DNA of 64,000 nt from Sipunculus nudus (Eukaryota > Annelida > Sipuncula > Golfingiida > Sipunculidae): NCBI GenBank assembly GCA_026874595.1, contig CM049308.1, positions 23,834,367-23,898,366 of the forward strand, written 5' to 3'. The translations under genes and the position numbers were made by a program. Numbering within the stretch: the stretch's first letter is position 1; each line of letters starts with the position of its first letter. The notes under the pieces are model-generated. The model was not told the origin of the DNA. It was given only the letters and a program-made list of their open reading frames with translations, and did not search any database. Of this stretch, positions 12,884 to 26,801 are shown one piece after another.

Positions 12884-15800
12884 GTAAGTTACGAGGGGGA
12901 AATCAATGCACGGGGGGGTTATCGTGGTAAGGGTTAATAAATAATACTGAGAATTGTAAACAGTACAATCATGGATGTTTAAAAAATAAATAACATATAA
13001 ATAATTTACAATCAAACGATCGATTAGATGTCATGGGTTAAAAATAAATTTTTAGCAATTAAATCCTTTCACTAGAGAGTGAATTCACGGAAGATCACAT
13101 ATCACATGATATTAATTCGAGGAAGCGTACGTGTCAAAGGTTAGAAAAAAATCCTGTATCTAAATTCGTAAAATAGCACGTATAGTATGTATATTATATA
13201 TGAAGTCACTGTAAGTTGAGTAATTTAATCCCTTAAGTGGCAAGAATTTATAAAGTCACTGGAGGTTATATAAGGCAGGTTGCAAATTAAAACATCACTA
13301 GAGAGACGGGGTTTGACGTAGGGGCTATTACGTGTCCAGCGAGATCAGGGTACGGGTGAGTAAGGATGACAAGTTGACGTACAAGTCGCTGTATAGTTGT
13401 GACAGTACAGGGGAGTCTCTGATTCTACGTTATGATTACCTCATTTGAAACGCTCTGGCGCATCCTTACAGCTGGACTTAATTGTCACTCAATCATAACA
13501 ATTATATACACTGTAACAGAATGCATGTTGCCAATGCATTGTCCGGCTCAAAGGAAGAGTCAGCTCCCTTAGGACATATGTTACGGTTTGATGACACCAA
13601 GTTTGAGCACGCCTGGATGTCGTGGCATATAATAGCTCATAGCTACTCATGGGTGTATACATACAGACGCCTGACAATGGTTGGAAAGGTTACGCTTTTT
13701 ATCCTTTGTCGGGATGAAGGTTATAGTGTAAAAATGATATTTCATGAGATGTAAAATATCCACAACACACACGTGTGATCTGGTGGGAACAGACATTAAG
13801 GGTAATTAATAAAGCGCTTAGGAGCCACCGATGCTTTGCAACCTGTAAGTTTATGCGGTATAAAACAGTGTTCCCGTGAATGATAATAACTCATAACACC
13901 GTGTGTGGCTTCTCTGCCATTAATGTAGCATGGACAATAGAAAACCAAGCTCCACTGAACATCTCAAGCCGGAGATGAGGTTCTTTTGTTCTTTCTAGTT
14001 TAAAATGTAAATAATGTTAAGCCGGCATTATTGCGACACCCGGCCGAAAAACGGGCGTATTCTCAGTCGATGTCGTAAATCATCCACCGTCTTGTAAGTG
14101 GTAATCTTTCAAAACTATACTGTAACGTAGTTGGGGGTCTTGCTTGTGAAAGACTTTGTATTGTCGCACGACAATCTGTTCACTGACACGTTTAAAGAAA
14201 TTGGAGCCTGGCACGTTCATGTCTGGTGTGTCATGTAGAATATATAAATAGTCTATATATACCTTTTTAGCAGTTAGTGTGAATGTTACATCTCCATAAC
14301 TAGCTCAAGCAGACAGGTAAACAAGAGAATACATATTTATATACTCTGCATAATGACCTTGCCTGGGGGCATACCTGTGTACTGTATGTACACCTCACGG
14401 TGACAGTTTTTATATTGTTATAACCTTTTCATAAACATAACCCTATACCTCCGACTGCCATAAAGCTAACACCTCGCAGAAGTAATTGAATACTGAAATG
14501 TTAAACTCTGATGATAAACAAGTATCGCGTTTCAAATAACATTCATTTTAGTGCAGTATTTGAAAGTACTGTATGTGTACATATATGAACTCATAATATT
14601 CAATGCTGTACATTTATATATAATATATATGTGTGTGTATATTTCGCACATATATATTGCGTGGATATTTAGGGTAATTCGCATAAGTGTATGTAGCAAA
14701 TTGTTACATATATTTCATTATTTCATATTTATCACAAAAAAAATGTACTGAAATTCAAAGGCGTCTGAGTATACTACACACGAACGACAAAGCCTATAAC
14801 ATTCTTGCGGTCCATTTGCTGAAGAGCGCAGCTGTTAAAAAGTTTGAGTTACTTACATTTACGTTTCAACAACTAACATTTGAAATAATCTTAATAAAGG
14901 AAGCAGGTTTTATATATTATGATTGGTCTGAATAATCGAATATTTTGAGTTCTCGGAAAACCTTAGAATCTTAACTAATTATTCAAAGAAAGTAAAAGCA
15001 AAACTGATGATTATGTCCACATTTAAAACTCATTTTAATTGAAATGCGTCGCATCGCAAAACGGAATTTTAGGAGAATAATAAAAATTGATTAAGATGTT
15101 TTGAATTGATTTGATTAGAATTGGACGATCTGTGTCACATTTTTTCTAATTATTGCATCCTTATTCTTTAAATATATGAAATGTTCATTACTGCTAATAG
15201 AAAGCACAGGAAACATAACTGAAATAAATAAATACTTTATTTTCATGTTCTGTCATTTGTATATTTTGCTATTATTGTTTGCTAAAAATATACCAATTTA
15301 TATAATAATATATTATTCTGATTGACACGTCGGTCAAAGAACTCGGTAAATATGCCTGAAACTTTTATTATCTGGATAATTTAATGCCGTTGAGAGAAGA
15401 GAAATTAATAAATCGATGTTCCGTATTTAAACTTTCAGAGTATAATTTCTCTGAGGCTTGCACTTATGTTTGAACACCTAAAACGCGCTTTTTATATTCT
15501 ATTTCAAGGAGCAGGGCTTTTAAAAAAAGTATCATTTATTAGTTTGTCTTAATTTTTAAAAGTTTAGTCGGGGGGGGGGGGGAAGATGATATAAATCGAC
15601 AACAATAACGTTAAGATATTTTAAATTCACACTTATCGGCAGATTTGAGAAATACCGTGTGTTAGTACAAATGCTAACGTTTCCTCAAATTTTTAAATCT
15701 TCAATCCAGCAACACAAACTTTATCTATATTTTTCAGGTGCAAAAGCAGATATTCTGAAGATTCCGAAACATGTTAACATTATTGGGACCTAAAGTAATT

Positions 15801-18800
15801 TAGATACATAGATAAAACTGAACCAAGATAGTTTAAAAATACTTAGACCTGATATACCACACTATACACATTTACTGGATTACTACGAATTGTTTCGCTG
15901 AATTTCCTTACTGAGTCTCTCTTGATATCTGTGAGCGGTCATTGTTATTCACATTTTAGTTTCGAACATGTATGTGTGTCATGTTCCATCTTAAAAACAA
16001 TTTTTTTCGGTAATTTACTTTTTCTTTGTGCGTTTGTAAACTGTGAAAAATATACGAAACATTTCTTAACACTCTATAACAAGAGTTATAACTTTTGGGG
16101 AGTTCATGGACGGCTCGGTGAATGGAAATATATAAAGCATTTCTATGGTTAATCAATATATGCATTACAATGCTGATAGAAATTACTCTTGTTTATAGTA
16201 ATGAAAATTTCTCCTTGAATAAACTTTATTTAAGAAGACCCTGCCTATATCGGGAAGATGTTCTATTCTAACGCATAAATAAATAATTTGCAAATAAAGT
16301 GATATAAGACAATTCATTTTCTCCTCTGGCGATTTTGAAATGATTGATCAAATTGATAAAACCAACCAATCCATTTATTTATGTATAATTATCTAATTTT
16401 TAGAAATAAATAAAAAAAGTTTTATATATTCCATGTATATGGGGATTTATAATTATTTTGACAGTTTATTTTATTCATAGAAACGTCTTCGATCAATAAT
16501 TTAACTTCATATGCTTGTGATAAATTGTCGTACAACACAAAGGCTTTAACCTGGGCGATTTTCCGAGGACAAATTGGAATAAAATACGGAATGGGATCAT
16601 AATGGTAAACGCCTGTCATTCTCTAAACCTCTGAGAAATGCCCACACTAGATTTTCCGATTCCCTTTTACATTCCAAAAATTTATGACGCTTTTCAAAAA
16701 CATTTTTTTTTTCAAATGAAGTGAGATCATCTTTCTTTGCTGTATTTCAAGAAAAAAACTAGTAGTAAATACGAAAGTAGGTATTCATTCAATCAAAAAA
16801 TTAAAGATCTAACAGCAGCTGCTTTGACATTAGCGTTATGCACTAATTCGATAGTTTAAAATTGGATAATTAATAACGCCTTAAGCCAGGCTGACATATT
16901 CTTTGAATCGTATGTACCTTGGAAAGTGCAAGTCATGACCTCGGAAAAGCATTTGAATAGTTCACCGGTTTATCAGGGCGTATGATTGCAATATTTATTT
17001 CACTTACAAGCAATTACAGAAGCAAGACCAAGTATAACCACTGTATCAAGATTGATCTCATTTTACTCAGTGGATGTGAACATATAGTGTTCTGTTGAGG
17101 CAATTATTTATGGGACGTTATATACAAATTATCATCTACCGGAAGTGTCGGGTTTGTTCTCACACGTGTATTACGCCACCGCAACATTTTCCGGTTGCGC
17201 GGTAGTGTCAAAGCCTTTAATAATCGTCCAGATTGTTCGGAGGCAAGTCACAAGGAAACCCAGGAATTTGATTATAATTCTCCACAGTTCATGTGCACTG
17301 TTTCTTTCCGTATTCTTATATAATGCATACTCTTTATAAAGAAATTTCAGCAATGACCAGTTGAAAGTTGCCTCTCTTGATTTGTGTAAATATCTTTTTT
17401 CCAGTTCTTAAATTTTGTAACAACCTGAATCAGATTTTACGAAGAGGAATGTAACAAAGTTTCACATGTTGAAGATAGGTCGAGAAAGAATTTTAGGCGA
17501 TAGATAAATATCTTTATTTATATTTGTGAGACAAGTTTATATTTATATTTGTTAGTAATTTAATATATTTATCAATTAATACGTTATATTACTGCAAAGT
17601 CTTTTCTCCCACTTGCCTCACTATTTGTCGGTCATTTTTTTCTTATTTTTTTATTTTATACTTAAGTTTTTTTATCTCTTAGAATTATAGGGAAAAGGGT
17701 GCTGGGCCTGCTACTGATCTTTTATGCAACCGGAGAAAATTTTCTCAGACAATAGCATTTTTAAAGAACAATTGCTGCAATTAAACTTTTTCCTGGTGTA
17801 ACATGATCACAAGAAATTATACAGATATAAAGCATGAATGTAAAACTCTGGAATTGTTCATTGTTCATTTGAACACTCATTTTGCAATTGCAAAAAAAGG
17901 GACAACGAATACTATTTTTGGTGCATTATACATAAAATAAAGTGACTTTAAACAATATGGTAATGGTGAGCCAATGTGTTTTGGGCACTCGGCCGATACG
18001 TCAGGTATATTAGATTTTGTTGCTATGGATAAATTGCGCGTAAAATTGCGTGTATTTACCAAAAAAGGACTTTAAATTATAAATTATTATTAATTTTAAA
18101 TCATATACCTACCCTTGAGTAAACACAGTGACAGCTTTACGGACACATCATCATTGTATTGCTAGTATGCCTTCATATTGACAGAACATCCGGTCGGGCT
18201 GTTGTTTTAAGGTCAAATGAATATATACAACAACTGATGATATTAACAGAAAATGTAAATTACAAGTGGACAAAAAAGAACAGGTCCAGCTCAATGTCAG
18301 CGAAATCCCATAATACATTACATTAAAGCATATGTCATTGACAGCAATTGAAAAGGGGAGGGGATGTTTCACGGCTTTGTGAAGTTTCATGAATTAAAAG
18401 AAATGACAGAGTGAGGATATTTATTAACGACTTTTAAATAGATGCCTTTATATGCATAAACGTCAAATGGTTCATGTTTACTGGAAACAATGCTAAAAAA
18501 GGAGCTAGGGGATAAAAAGAACGAACCCTTCCTGGGAAAATATGAGGAAATTAAAAAAAATTTAATAAGGTAAAGGAGATAGATATTTGGAAATATTTCC
18601 TCGTGCTCTTGTGTGTTTGAAATTGTGGGTCACTTTTGTTAGTTCTTCATGTAAAATTTTTGTTATTGTTGTGAAAATTATAGATGAATCCTGCGTTCAG
18701 TATATAAAAACCATGTTTCAGGAATCAAAAGAAAAGAGGGAGTGAAGAAACGAAAACTCGGACGAAATCCCAGAATCCCCTTCACACAACACCAAGTCAA

Positions 18801-21501
18801 CACTCTGGAAGAAAAGTTCAGGCACACACATTACCTTAGCAGTGTCGACGTGGCAGAGTTGTCGGCACAACTCAACCTGACAGAGACGAGGGTGAGTACT
18901 GTGATCTCCATTTCGTCATGCTACAATAAGGGTGTAGCGATTTCAGATTACTTCCTAATAAAGATACCCCCTTAAGTTACCCCCGGATCTTAAAAAATAT
19001 GCTGTATTCATATTTCTGGAGGGAGGTTAACCTGATTTCGTTTACATTGAAATCCATTTCATCATATCTGCAATTTTCAGTCTACATTTGTAAAACTTTT
19101 TTATTCACTTACTGTATTTTGTCATCTGGCTGTCTTCAATAAGGTTTAATCTTTTGTTTTCATTAATATACCGTGTCCTTGTTTCTAGTGTATAAGCGGT
19201 ATATATCAGTATAATTAAGATTTAATTATACTTTTGTTTTTCTTTCCAAATATTCATAATTTTAACTAAATCATCGAGTTGGGGGGGGGGGGGTATCTGA
19301 ACAGGGGAAACGTAAAATCAGGATTAAGCGTAGGTGTTACATAAATACGGTGCAGGACACCTCGTGTAATCTGAAAGGGGTAGCTTAGTTTTAATACTGG
19401 TGTAGCGGTTTTAGACTACCCCCGCTTTAGATAACCAGAGGGGGCGGGGAGGGGGGGGGGGGGTAAGGTTACGCTCGAAATCGATTTCAGATTACCTCTA
19501 CGATTTCAGTTTACCCTTTCAAAACAATCGTTTCTTTATGTTTATTTACGTAAAAGAAATTGTGCAATACGTACATAACAGTAAGTTTCTTTTAATAAAT
19601 TATAATATTGTGTCCGTGTCACTGACGGAACTAGGTATATTCTTGCCTCCTTGAAGCACCCCTTGGTCGAAAAGTGGGGTAGGGATGGAGGGACTTGAAC
19701 TCTCAATTCCAGGTAGTGCAACCTTTGATGTGTAAATGTTAATCTTCAACACTGGTTAAACTGAGGGTAACTTTGCGTTCACACACACACACACACACAC
19801 ACTTTTTACTTTTTAAGCAGTTAAATGTAAGCTTTAAAAGAAAAAGATATGTCGTTTCCTTTTACAGATGTGGTTTATTTCAGCAAATATTTGTCTGGGC
19901 GCTGAGTTTATTTTTTAATATACAGCAGCAGCTACGAAACTTAGTTTATGCGTACGGCCTATTTTGAATAACCTTATGCTACGTGGGATTTATCTTATAA
20001 AGAGCATCTATATCTATAACCATAAGGTGGTCCAATGGGTCGTTAAGCAATATTTACCTAGTGTAGTTAACCTGATACCAGCCCGTTGAGTTCAATTCAA
20101 CCTCCTGCAAAGATGTAAATCTATTTTTATTACGCAAATGGCGGGCCCGGGCCGTCGTATTAAATTTCAGCAGCCGGATCGTTGACTACTCACCACGGCT
20201 TGTATAGTACGCGTGATGACAACGCACACCCATGCACTGAAACACTGTATTCAGTCACTACAATACGATCGTTATATCTAATATTCATTTCCCTACATTA
20301 ATACTACACATTCAATATATAATACTCAGCAGACATTGAAAAGGGCAACATTATGTATTTTATTCATGTTTTCCTCGTAATTGATGCAGCATTGTAATTG
20401 ATTAAATAACAATACTCTAGCATACAGCTTCTGAAAAAAACTAACGTTCGTGGATATGCAGCATTTGTGGCCCGTAAGTTTAAGAATTATTCTTTGACGC
20501 GAAATCGGGTTAAGTTAAATCGCTGCCTGCCGAACAGTTGCCTATAGCTTTATCGCTCTCAGCAGCTTGAACAAGACTTGTGGTGCCACCTATATTTTTA
20601 CATTTTTACGCATTTTTAATAAGTTGTAGGCTGCCAAAATACAGTAACCCTGTCGGTTTCTTAAAAGTGATTGCATGTGTTGTCCTGGAATCGATATTCT
20701 TGTTGATCATAGGGTTTCATCAGTTTAAAAAGACAGGTTTGCCACTGGTTGTTACATTTCACGAATTTTACTTTTATTTTTTTAGATTGTAAAATTACCT
20801 TTATATTTGTATTCATGTTGTTCGTGGATTGTTTAGAGCAGGCGGAGCCAATATAAAAACGCATCAGTTTTCCAATAATTCATCATTAACTTGCCATGTC
20901 GTATGCTTTGATCTCAGATGTTTCTGTCATTGTACACAATCTGAACAAAATTGAAGGGAATGTTGGTCATAATCATATCATGGGTTATGCTTAGCAGCTG
21001 AGCACTATGACCCATGGGCTATTTCCTACTTGTTCTCTAGATCTCCCTTGAAGGCGATATTAGATGTCTTGCAGATAAATACTAGTACACTGGAATTTCT
21101 ATATTGGTACATTGACTATTAGAAATGTAATCAATCCAATAAATCAATCATTTTTTTTATATCATTTATATTTAATATAAAGGAACGTTTATCGGAATGG
21201 TCTACCATCCAAGCACTCCCAGGTAATAATTGAAACGGCGTTGGACAGATTTATTGGGGGGGGGGGGGGGGGGGGTCGCCCCCTTTATCAAGAGTTTCAT
21301 CCAAGTATTAATGACCATGTTTCAACTCAACGAGAACCAATAGAACTGAATTACTTGACCTACAAAAGACATATATATGTTCATATGACACCATATACTC
21401 TTTACGTATAGTTACTCGTAAGAAAATATAGTTTGAATCCGTACCCATCAGGCATACTCTTCTTTTACACAGGAGTATGTATACTCGCGCATGTTAATCG
21501 G

Positions 21502-21545
<44 letters not shown>

Positions 21546-24500
21546 CACACTAATTTTATATTTTACGCTCTCCTAGAGCTCTTTCTGTGACCACGCAGGT
21601 CGAACATTTTCTTGCCTTGGAGTACATCTTTCTTAAAGTATGAAGTGTAGTATATGACCACTGTTTGATAGCCAATCGGCGGATGTTGATCTTTTTTTAA
21701 ATTTATTTTTAATTTATTTTTAACTTTTGGCACGAGATAGAAACAAATTGTATACTGTGATAACAGGCATACCTTATGTAAGAGGTAGATTAGTGGTTAA
21801 GAGGGTGGGCGTCTGAGCTGAAAGTCCTTTCCCAGCTCCTTAAATTCAAAAGATGTGAAATTTTTATCAGGGGCGGGTGGTGGTGGTGGTGGGGGGGGGG
21901 GGGGGGGTTCTCGGCTCCTTTTCGCGAACTTTACGTCTGGGATATAGAATAATAAGCGCTGAATACCGAAAACAGTCGGTTACTGTGTCATGATGCATTT
22001 AAAACAACCCCAGATGAGCCATTTTATTGTGCCATTTTAATATAAATGTGAAGAGGTACCCTCTTACTCTATCTTCCTCTCTGCCCTCCCATAATCTCAA
22101 ATCCTGTATCCGCCCCTGTCTAACGAATCAAAGTGCTACTGGTACAATGTACAGACAGCTGTTATTCTTTGTCCTATGCTTACAAAACCTGAACTCCAGA
22201 ATGTACTTTAAAAAAACAAACAATTCCCTATTTTCAACCTTACTCCATATAGACAATACTAGACACCGGCCATGGACCTCTTCTTTGAAATGCATAAACA
22301 TGAAACATGAAAAGAATCCTTTAAAGAATGTTTTATGTCCCTTTCAGTGATTGTCGATGAGCATGCCATTGTATTTTATCTTTACAACTTACCTATATAA
22401 TGAACTATTCAGCTAAAAAAAATCCCCAAAACAAACTGCAGAAACATTGATGATAGAAAATAAAAAGAAAATTCTGGCAGGTTTTGTTTTCCATGTTATT
22501 TGTCAATGGAATGCACCCGCTTTTGTGTCTGAATATTGGTTATATTTTATGACATATGTATATATAATGAGAAATCATGCATGATATATCAATGGCTTTT
22601 CCCCAGAAAATATGGATATATTGTCTTGCGTAGCTTTGTTTCTTTAAAAGCTTTGAAAACTAAATCGAAAGGGATTGGGACATTGACAAAGACTTCTATA
22701 CAAGGCACCACAGACAGTTTTCAGATTAGACATCTACTTGGTTGAATGGTATACTGTTAGTGGACTAGAGACCATACAAGTATAAAACTTGTCTCTGTTT
22801 TTCTTTTTAGTTATTTGCGTGTGTGTGATTGGCATGATGTTGGGATGAAAGATGGCTTTGGTCAGAGAACCACTTCTAAATGACATTAATATAACTAGCA
22901 GACAGGAAAAATAGACACCACAATGCCTTAAATAAGCCTATTCTATCTCTATTGCTTTTTTTTCTTTGGGCAATGGTATAATTGCAGACTTCAACATTGG
23001 TATCTATTGCCAGAAAGGCCGCTTTTTTAATGAATATTTCATCTTTGCGTTTCATTAAATTAATCAAACATGCCTCGAACCGTTATTATAAAACAACTGC
23101 TTCCCTATTCCATATGGTTATTTGTAGATTATCTGATAAATGATTAAATTAAAGTAAAAAGAAATTGGGGATACCCAGATGAAAATGTCAGCCAACGCTT
23201 TGGCACCTGCTGTCTGCGAGATAAGTTTCATTAAAACTTAAAAAAGTCTACTTTCACTCATGAAAGTCTCTGCATGTGTTCAGATTATTTGGATTTAAAC
23301 TCGGAATACTTCAATTACATTGTCGAGAAAAAATAGAAAAAGAGGAATAAAACCGACTTTATTATTAAATTATACACATACTTTTATTATCAGGTTGATT
23401 GCATACATGAAACAGGTGGAGGAGATGAAAAATTTAATTGCTTGGGCAAAAGATATAACTTTTTATTGTTTCAGACCAGGTGTGTCTGGCAAAGATTTTA
23501 TTCACGGAGCGTTCACATAACCCATCAATCTGGAAATCACGAGAGTTGACTTAAAACCAATTTAGTAATAACGCGGTTACCTTAACAAATGGGAAAGAAA
23601 ACAACTAATGTGTGCGCCTTTCATATCTAACGGTAGAATTGACTGAAAAAGATATTAGCAATATTTAAGAAATTTGATTCTGGTATGTTGTGATTAATTT
23701 GTATTATTTCTTTGATGAAACCACGGGTGGCCCTTCAGCATTGTTTCACCATAGATGCGAGTATTATTCAAACACTCAATGTACTGAAATCAAATCTGCT
23801 TCAGACGAATCTCCCCCCGCTGTACTTGTTATTTTTCGGGACTCTGTTATTATTGGCGTGAAATAGCTACCTAGTATCGGTTGCTGCGATAATGGTACAC
23901 AGATTGAAACCAGAGTATTTTCTGTAGATGTTCTTCCCATGAGTGAGGCTTGTCGTCTGCTGAGCGGGGAATTGTCGTCTGCTGAGGGGAAGCTGTTGTC
24001 TGCTTGGCAGTGTAATCGCTATGGATGTCACAAATACCTATCTTGTTACAACTTATATTTTCCAAGCCTTTAATTTATTGAAAACCTAACCATGCTTTGG
24101 ATATTTTTTCATGCGCTCTTGGTTAACATTTCGATATATGGTGTAGTGACAGATCATGATTAACGAAAAGACAATCCGCATATTGCTAACGCAAGTCTTA
24201 AACAAAAACATGATCTATGTCGTAATCAGAAATGAGGAGAATGAACGCAGGGGATTTATATAGACGATTCTAAGTTATCAGACAATTTTTTATACGTATT
24301 AACGATTGAAACCGTGCATGCATCAATTCCTGCCGTGATCATTACCAAATGTCGTAAAAAGCGGAACTACAGTAATGTAGCCCAAATCTTTCTCGGTATA
24401 AAAGAATCGGAGTATTTTGAGCAGATATACCTGTATATTTTAAAGCAGTCGTTTATTATACAGCTTGGTTCGGTTTATTCGGCAGTATCATGTGTAGCAA

Positions 24501-24887
24501 TTAACAACGGGGGCCTGTAAACAAAAGCAACGCGATAGCTCAGCAAAGTAAAAAAAGCATATTACCTGTGAAAAGCAGATATTAAACCCGATAATGAACA
24601 ACTCACACAAACGTGTTTCTTTTCAGTAGAAGTTAATTTGACAATGCAGGACCCAATCTTTCCACAGTTTAGCCGTGTACATATTATTTCAACAAAGCGT
24701 ATCGTCACATCTAGACACCAAATATCAATGCAAGGAAAACTTAAAATCAAGGTACGTAATTTGTTAACGAAGGAGTTCAGGTATATCAAAAACTTAAAAA
24801 ATTGGATTTCAAAATGGCAGTGAAAAACTCTTCCCGTCTGTTTGGCTGTGTTTCAGTATCCTAAATATTTGTCTTTCTTTTTACTAA

Positions 24888-24975
<88 letters not shown>

Positions 24976-26707
24976 ATATGATTCGTATTAATAATTAAGC
25001 TTATTTCGTCAATCCTTTCTCATAATAAAATAGTAAGATTACACAAGCGGCCATTTTGTTAATACAACGGGGTCATTTTTCTGATTAAATTAATTTTAAT
25101 GGTAAAATAAAAACGGAACTTAAACCGATGAAAGTTACGACAATCTCGATTCTTGTTTATCTATTTTAAATAAGGCATTTTAAAAAAGAAACTCAGACAA
25201 AAAATCAGAGAATAAGATGTTTACAAAGCAGAGAAAACCGAATACAGAACATCAGTATCGCGTTCTTAGTATGTCACGTATATGTTCCAGGATGAATGGT
25301 ATGTGTTTAAACATTCAGATGCTCGTGTTAACAAGCTAAGCATTTTATGGACGGTTGTATCTCCTTTACCGTCAATATGTAAGATAATAAACACGATATA
25401 TTCTACCGATATCAGAAACGACTTTCTTTCGTTTGAATAGAAATATATATGCGGGCATAAATCGCGCATACAGTATACCTGCGCTTCCATTTCATGGCCG
25501 CTCTTTGATAAATCACCGGTCCCTGTCAGATCGGGATGAGAGATATACCAACGAGGAAGGCATAATATTATATATGTTCTGCATAAACCAACCTTATAAA
25601 GGTCTAGTAAACCTCCCACATCGCGCATATAATGTCAGCCAAAAGATAAATTAGATATGAATCTGTACTCGACCTCTTGTCTGAAGCGCTGAGCGCTGCC
25701 AGTGCGGTGCTCTTTCGGTCCTTTTTGCATCGTTAAACAGGATTATATGTTGTTATGGGAAAGTACTGTTTAAGTAAAAATAAATAAACACATAAACATA
25801 TATGGTTAACTTTCATCGCGTGTGAATAATATCGCACAACAACTGACTTATTTTGGATTTCATCGCACCGTTTTATACGACCTAGCAGACGATCCTGACA
25901 AAGGGCGGGAAAATACTACTTCGCAGACGACACTGACAAAGAGAGGGAAAAATATAACTTCCAAGATGATCTGGACAAAGAGCTTGACAATATGACCTCT
26001 TTACCATAAATACAGTCTGTGCGAACATACCACCGCGGTTGCCACAAATGTTATCAGCTGGGAGATCAACCACACTTATATTATCAGTACAGAAATATTA
26101 TGTATTTTAGCCGGGTTACAAGCACTATATATCTAAGCATGCGAGGTGACTTTTTAACACGTGGTTTTTGTCTCCTTATATGCACCAACTATACGCGGAG
26201 GCTCTTCGTGGAGTGCTTCTACGATGGCGTATTATATCCATGGAGTTGGTACTATATGATGAAATTGCCAAATGACAAAGAATATATTTTTAAACATTTT
26301 TTTTATTCACGTAATTTTTTCATGATATATTTCCATTTTTACCCGGCGCATGCAGTAAAGGTTTTGTTTGAGGAATCACTAATATCTCCCAGATTTTTCA
26401 ATTGAATTAACGACCGGCAACTGTATTTCAATTCTTTTTCAATTATTGAAGTGAATTATTCAATTATTATTTCAATATAAATATACAAATAATATTTATA
26501 CTGAATTTCAATTGTCAATGCTGAAAGATAAGACCCGCGACATAACACGTGAGCACGATAAACACGTAGCACGCTGTCGGTTATCCTTTAGAAAGTCATC
26601 GAACGTAATTAATTATATTTAAGGATGACGCAATAAATACAGGTCGGCTGTTTTTCTCAAAAGGAATTGATTATAATTGAAAAGTGTATTTATTATTGAT
26701 TCGTATT

Positions 26708-26801
<94 letters not shown>

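Noticed and set aside
25266-25628. 120-codon minus-strand open frame
   Set aside because: No domain, no splice context, and composition as in the surrounding intron.
26019-26405. 128-codon + strand open frame
   Set aside because: Starts at GTG, has no recognisable domain, lies inside intron 2 and runs into AT-rich low complexity. It is long for chance, so a transposon remnant cannot be excluded, but nothing supports a gene.
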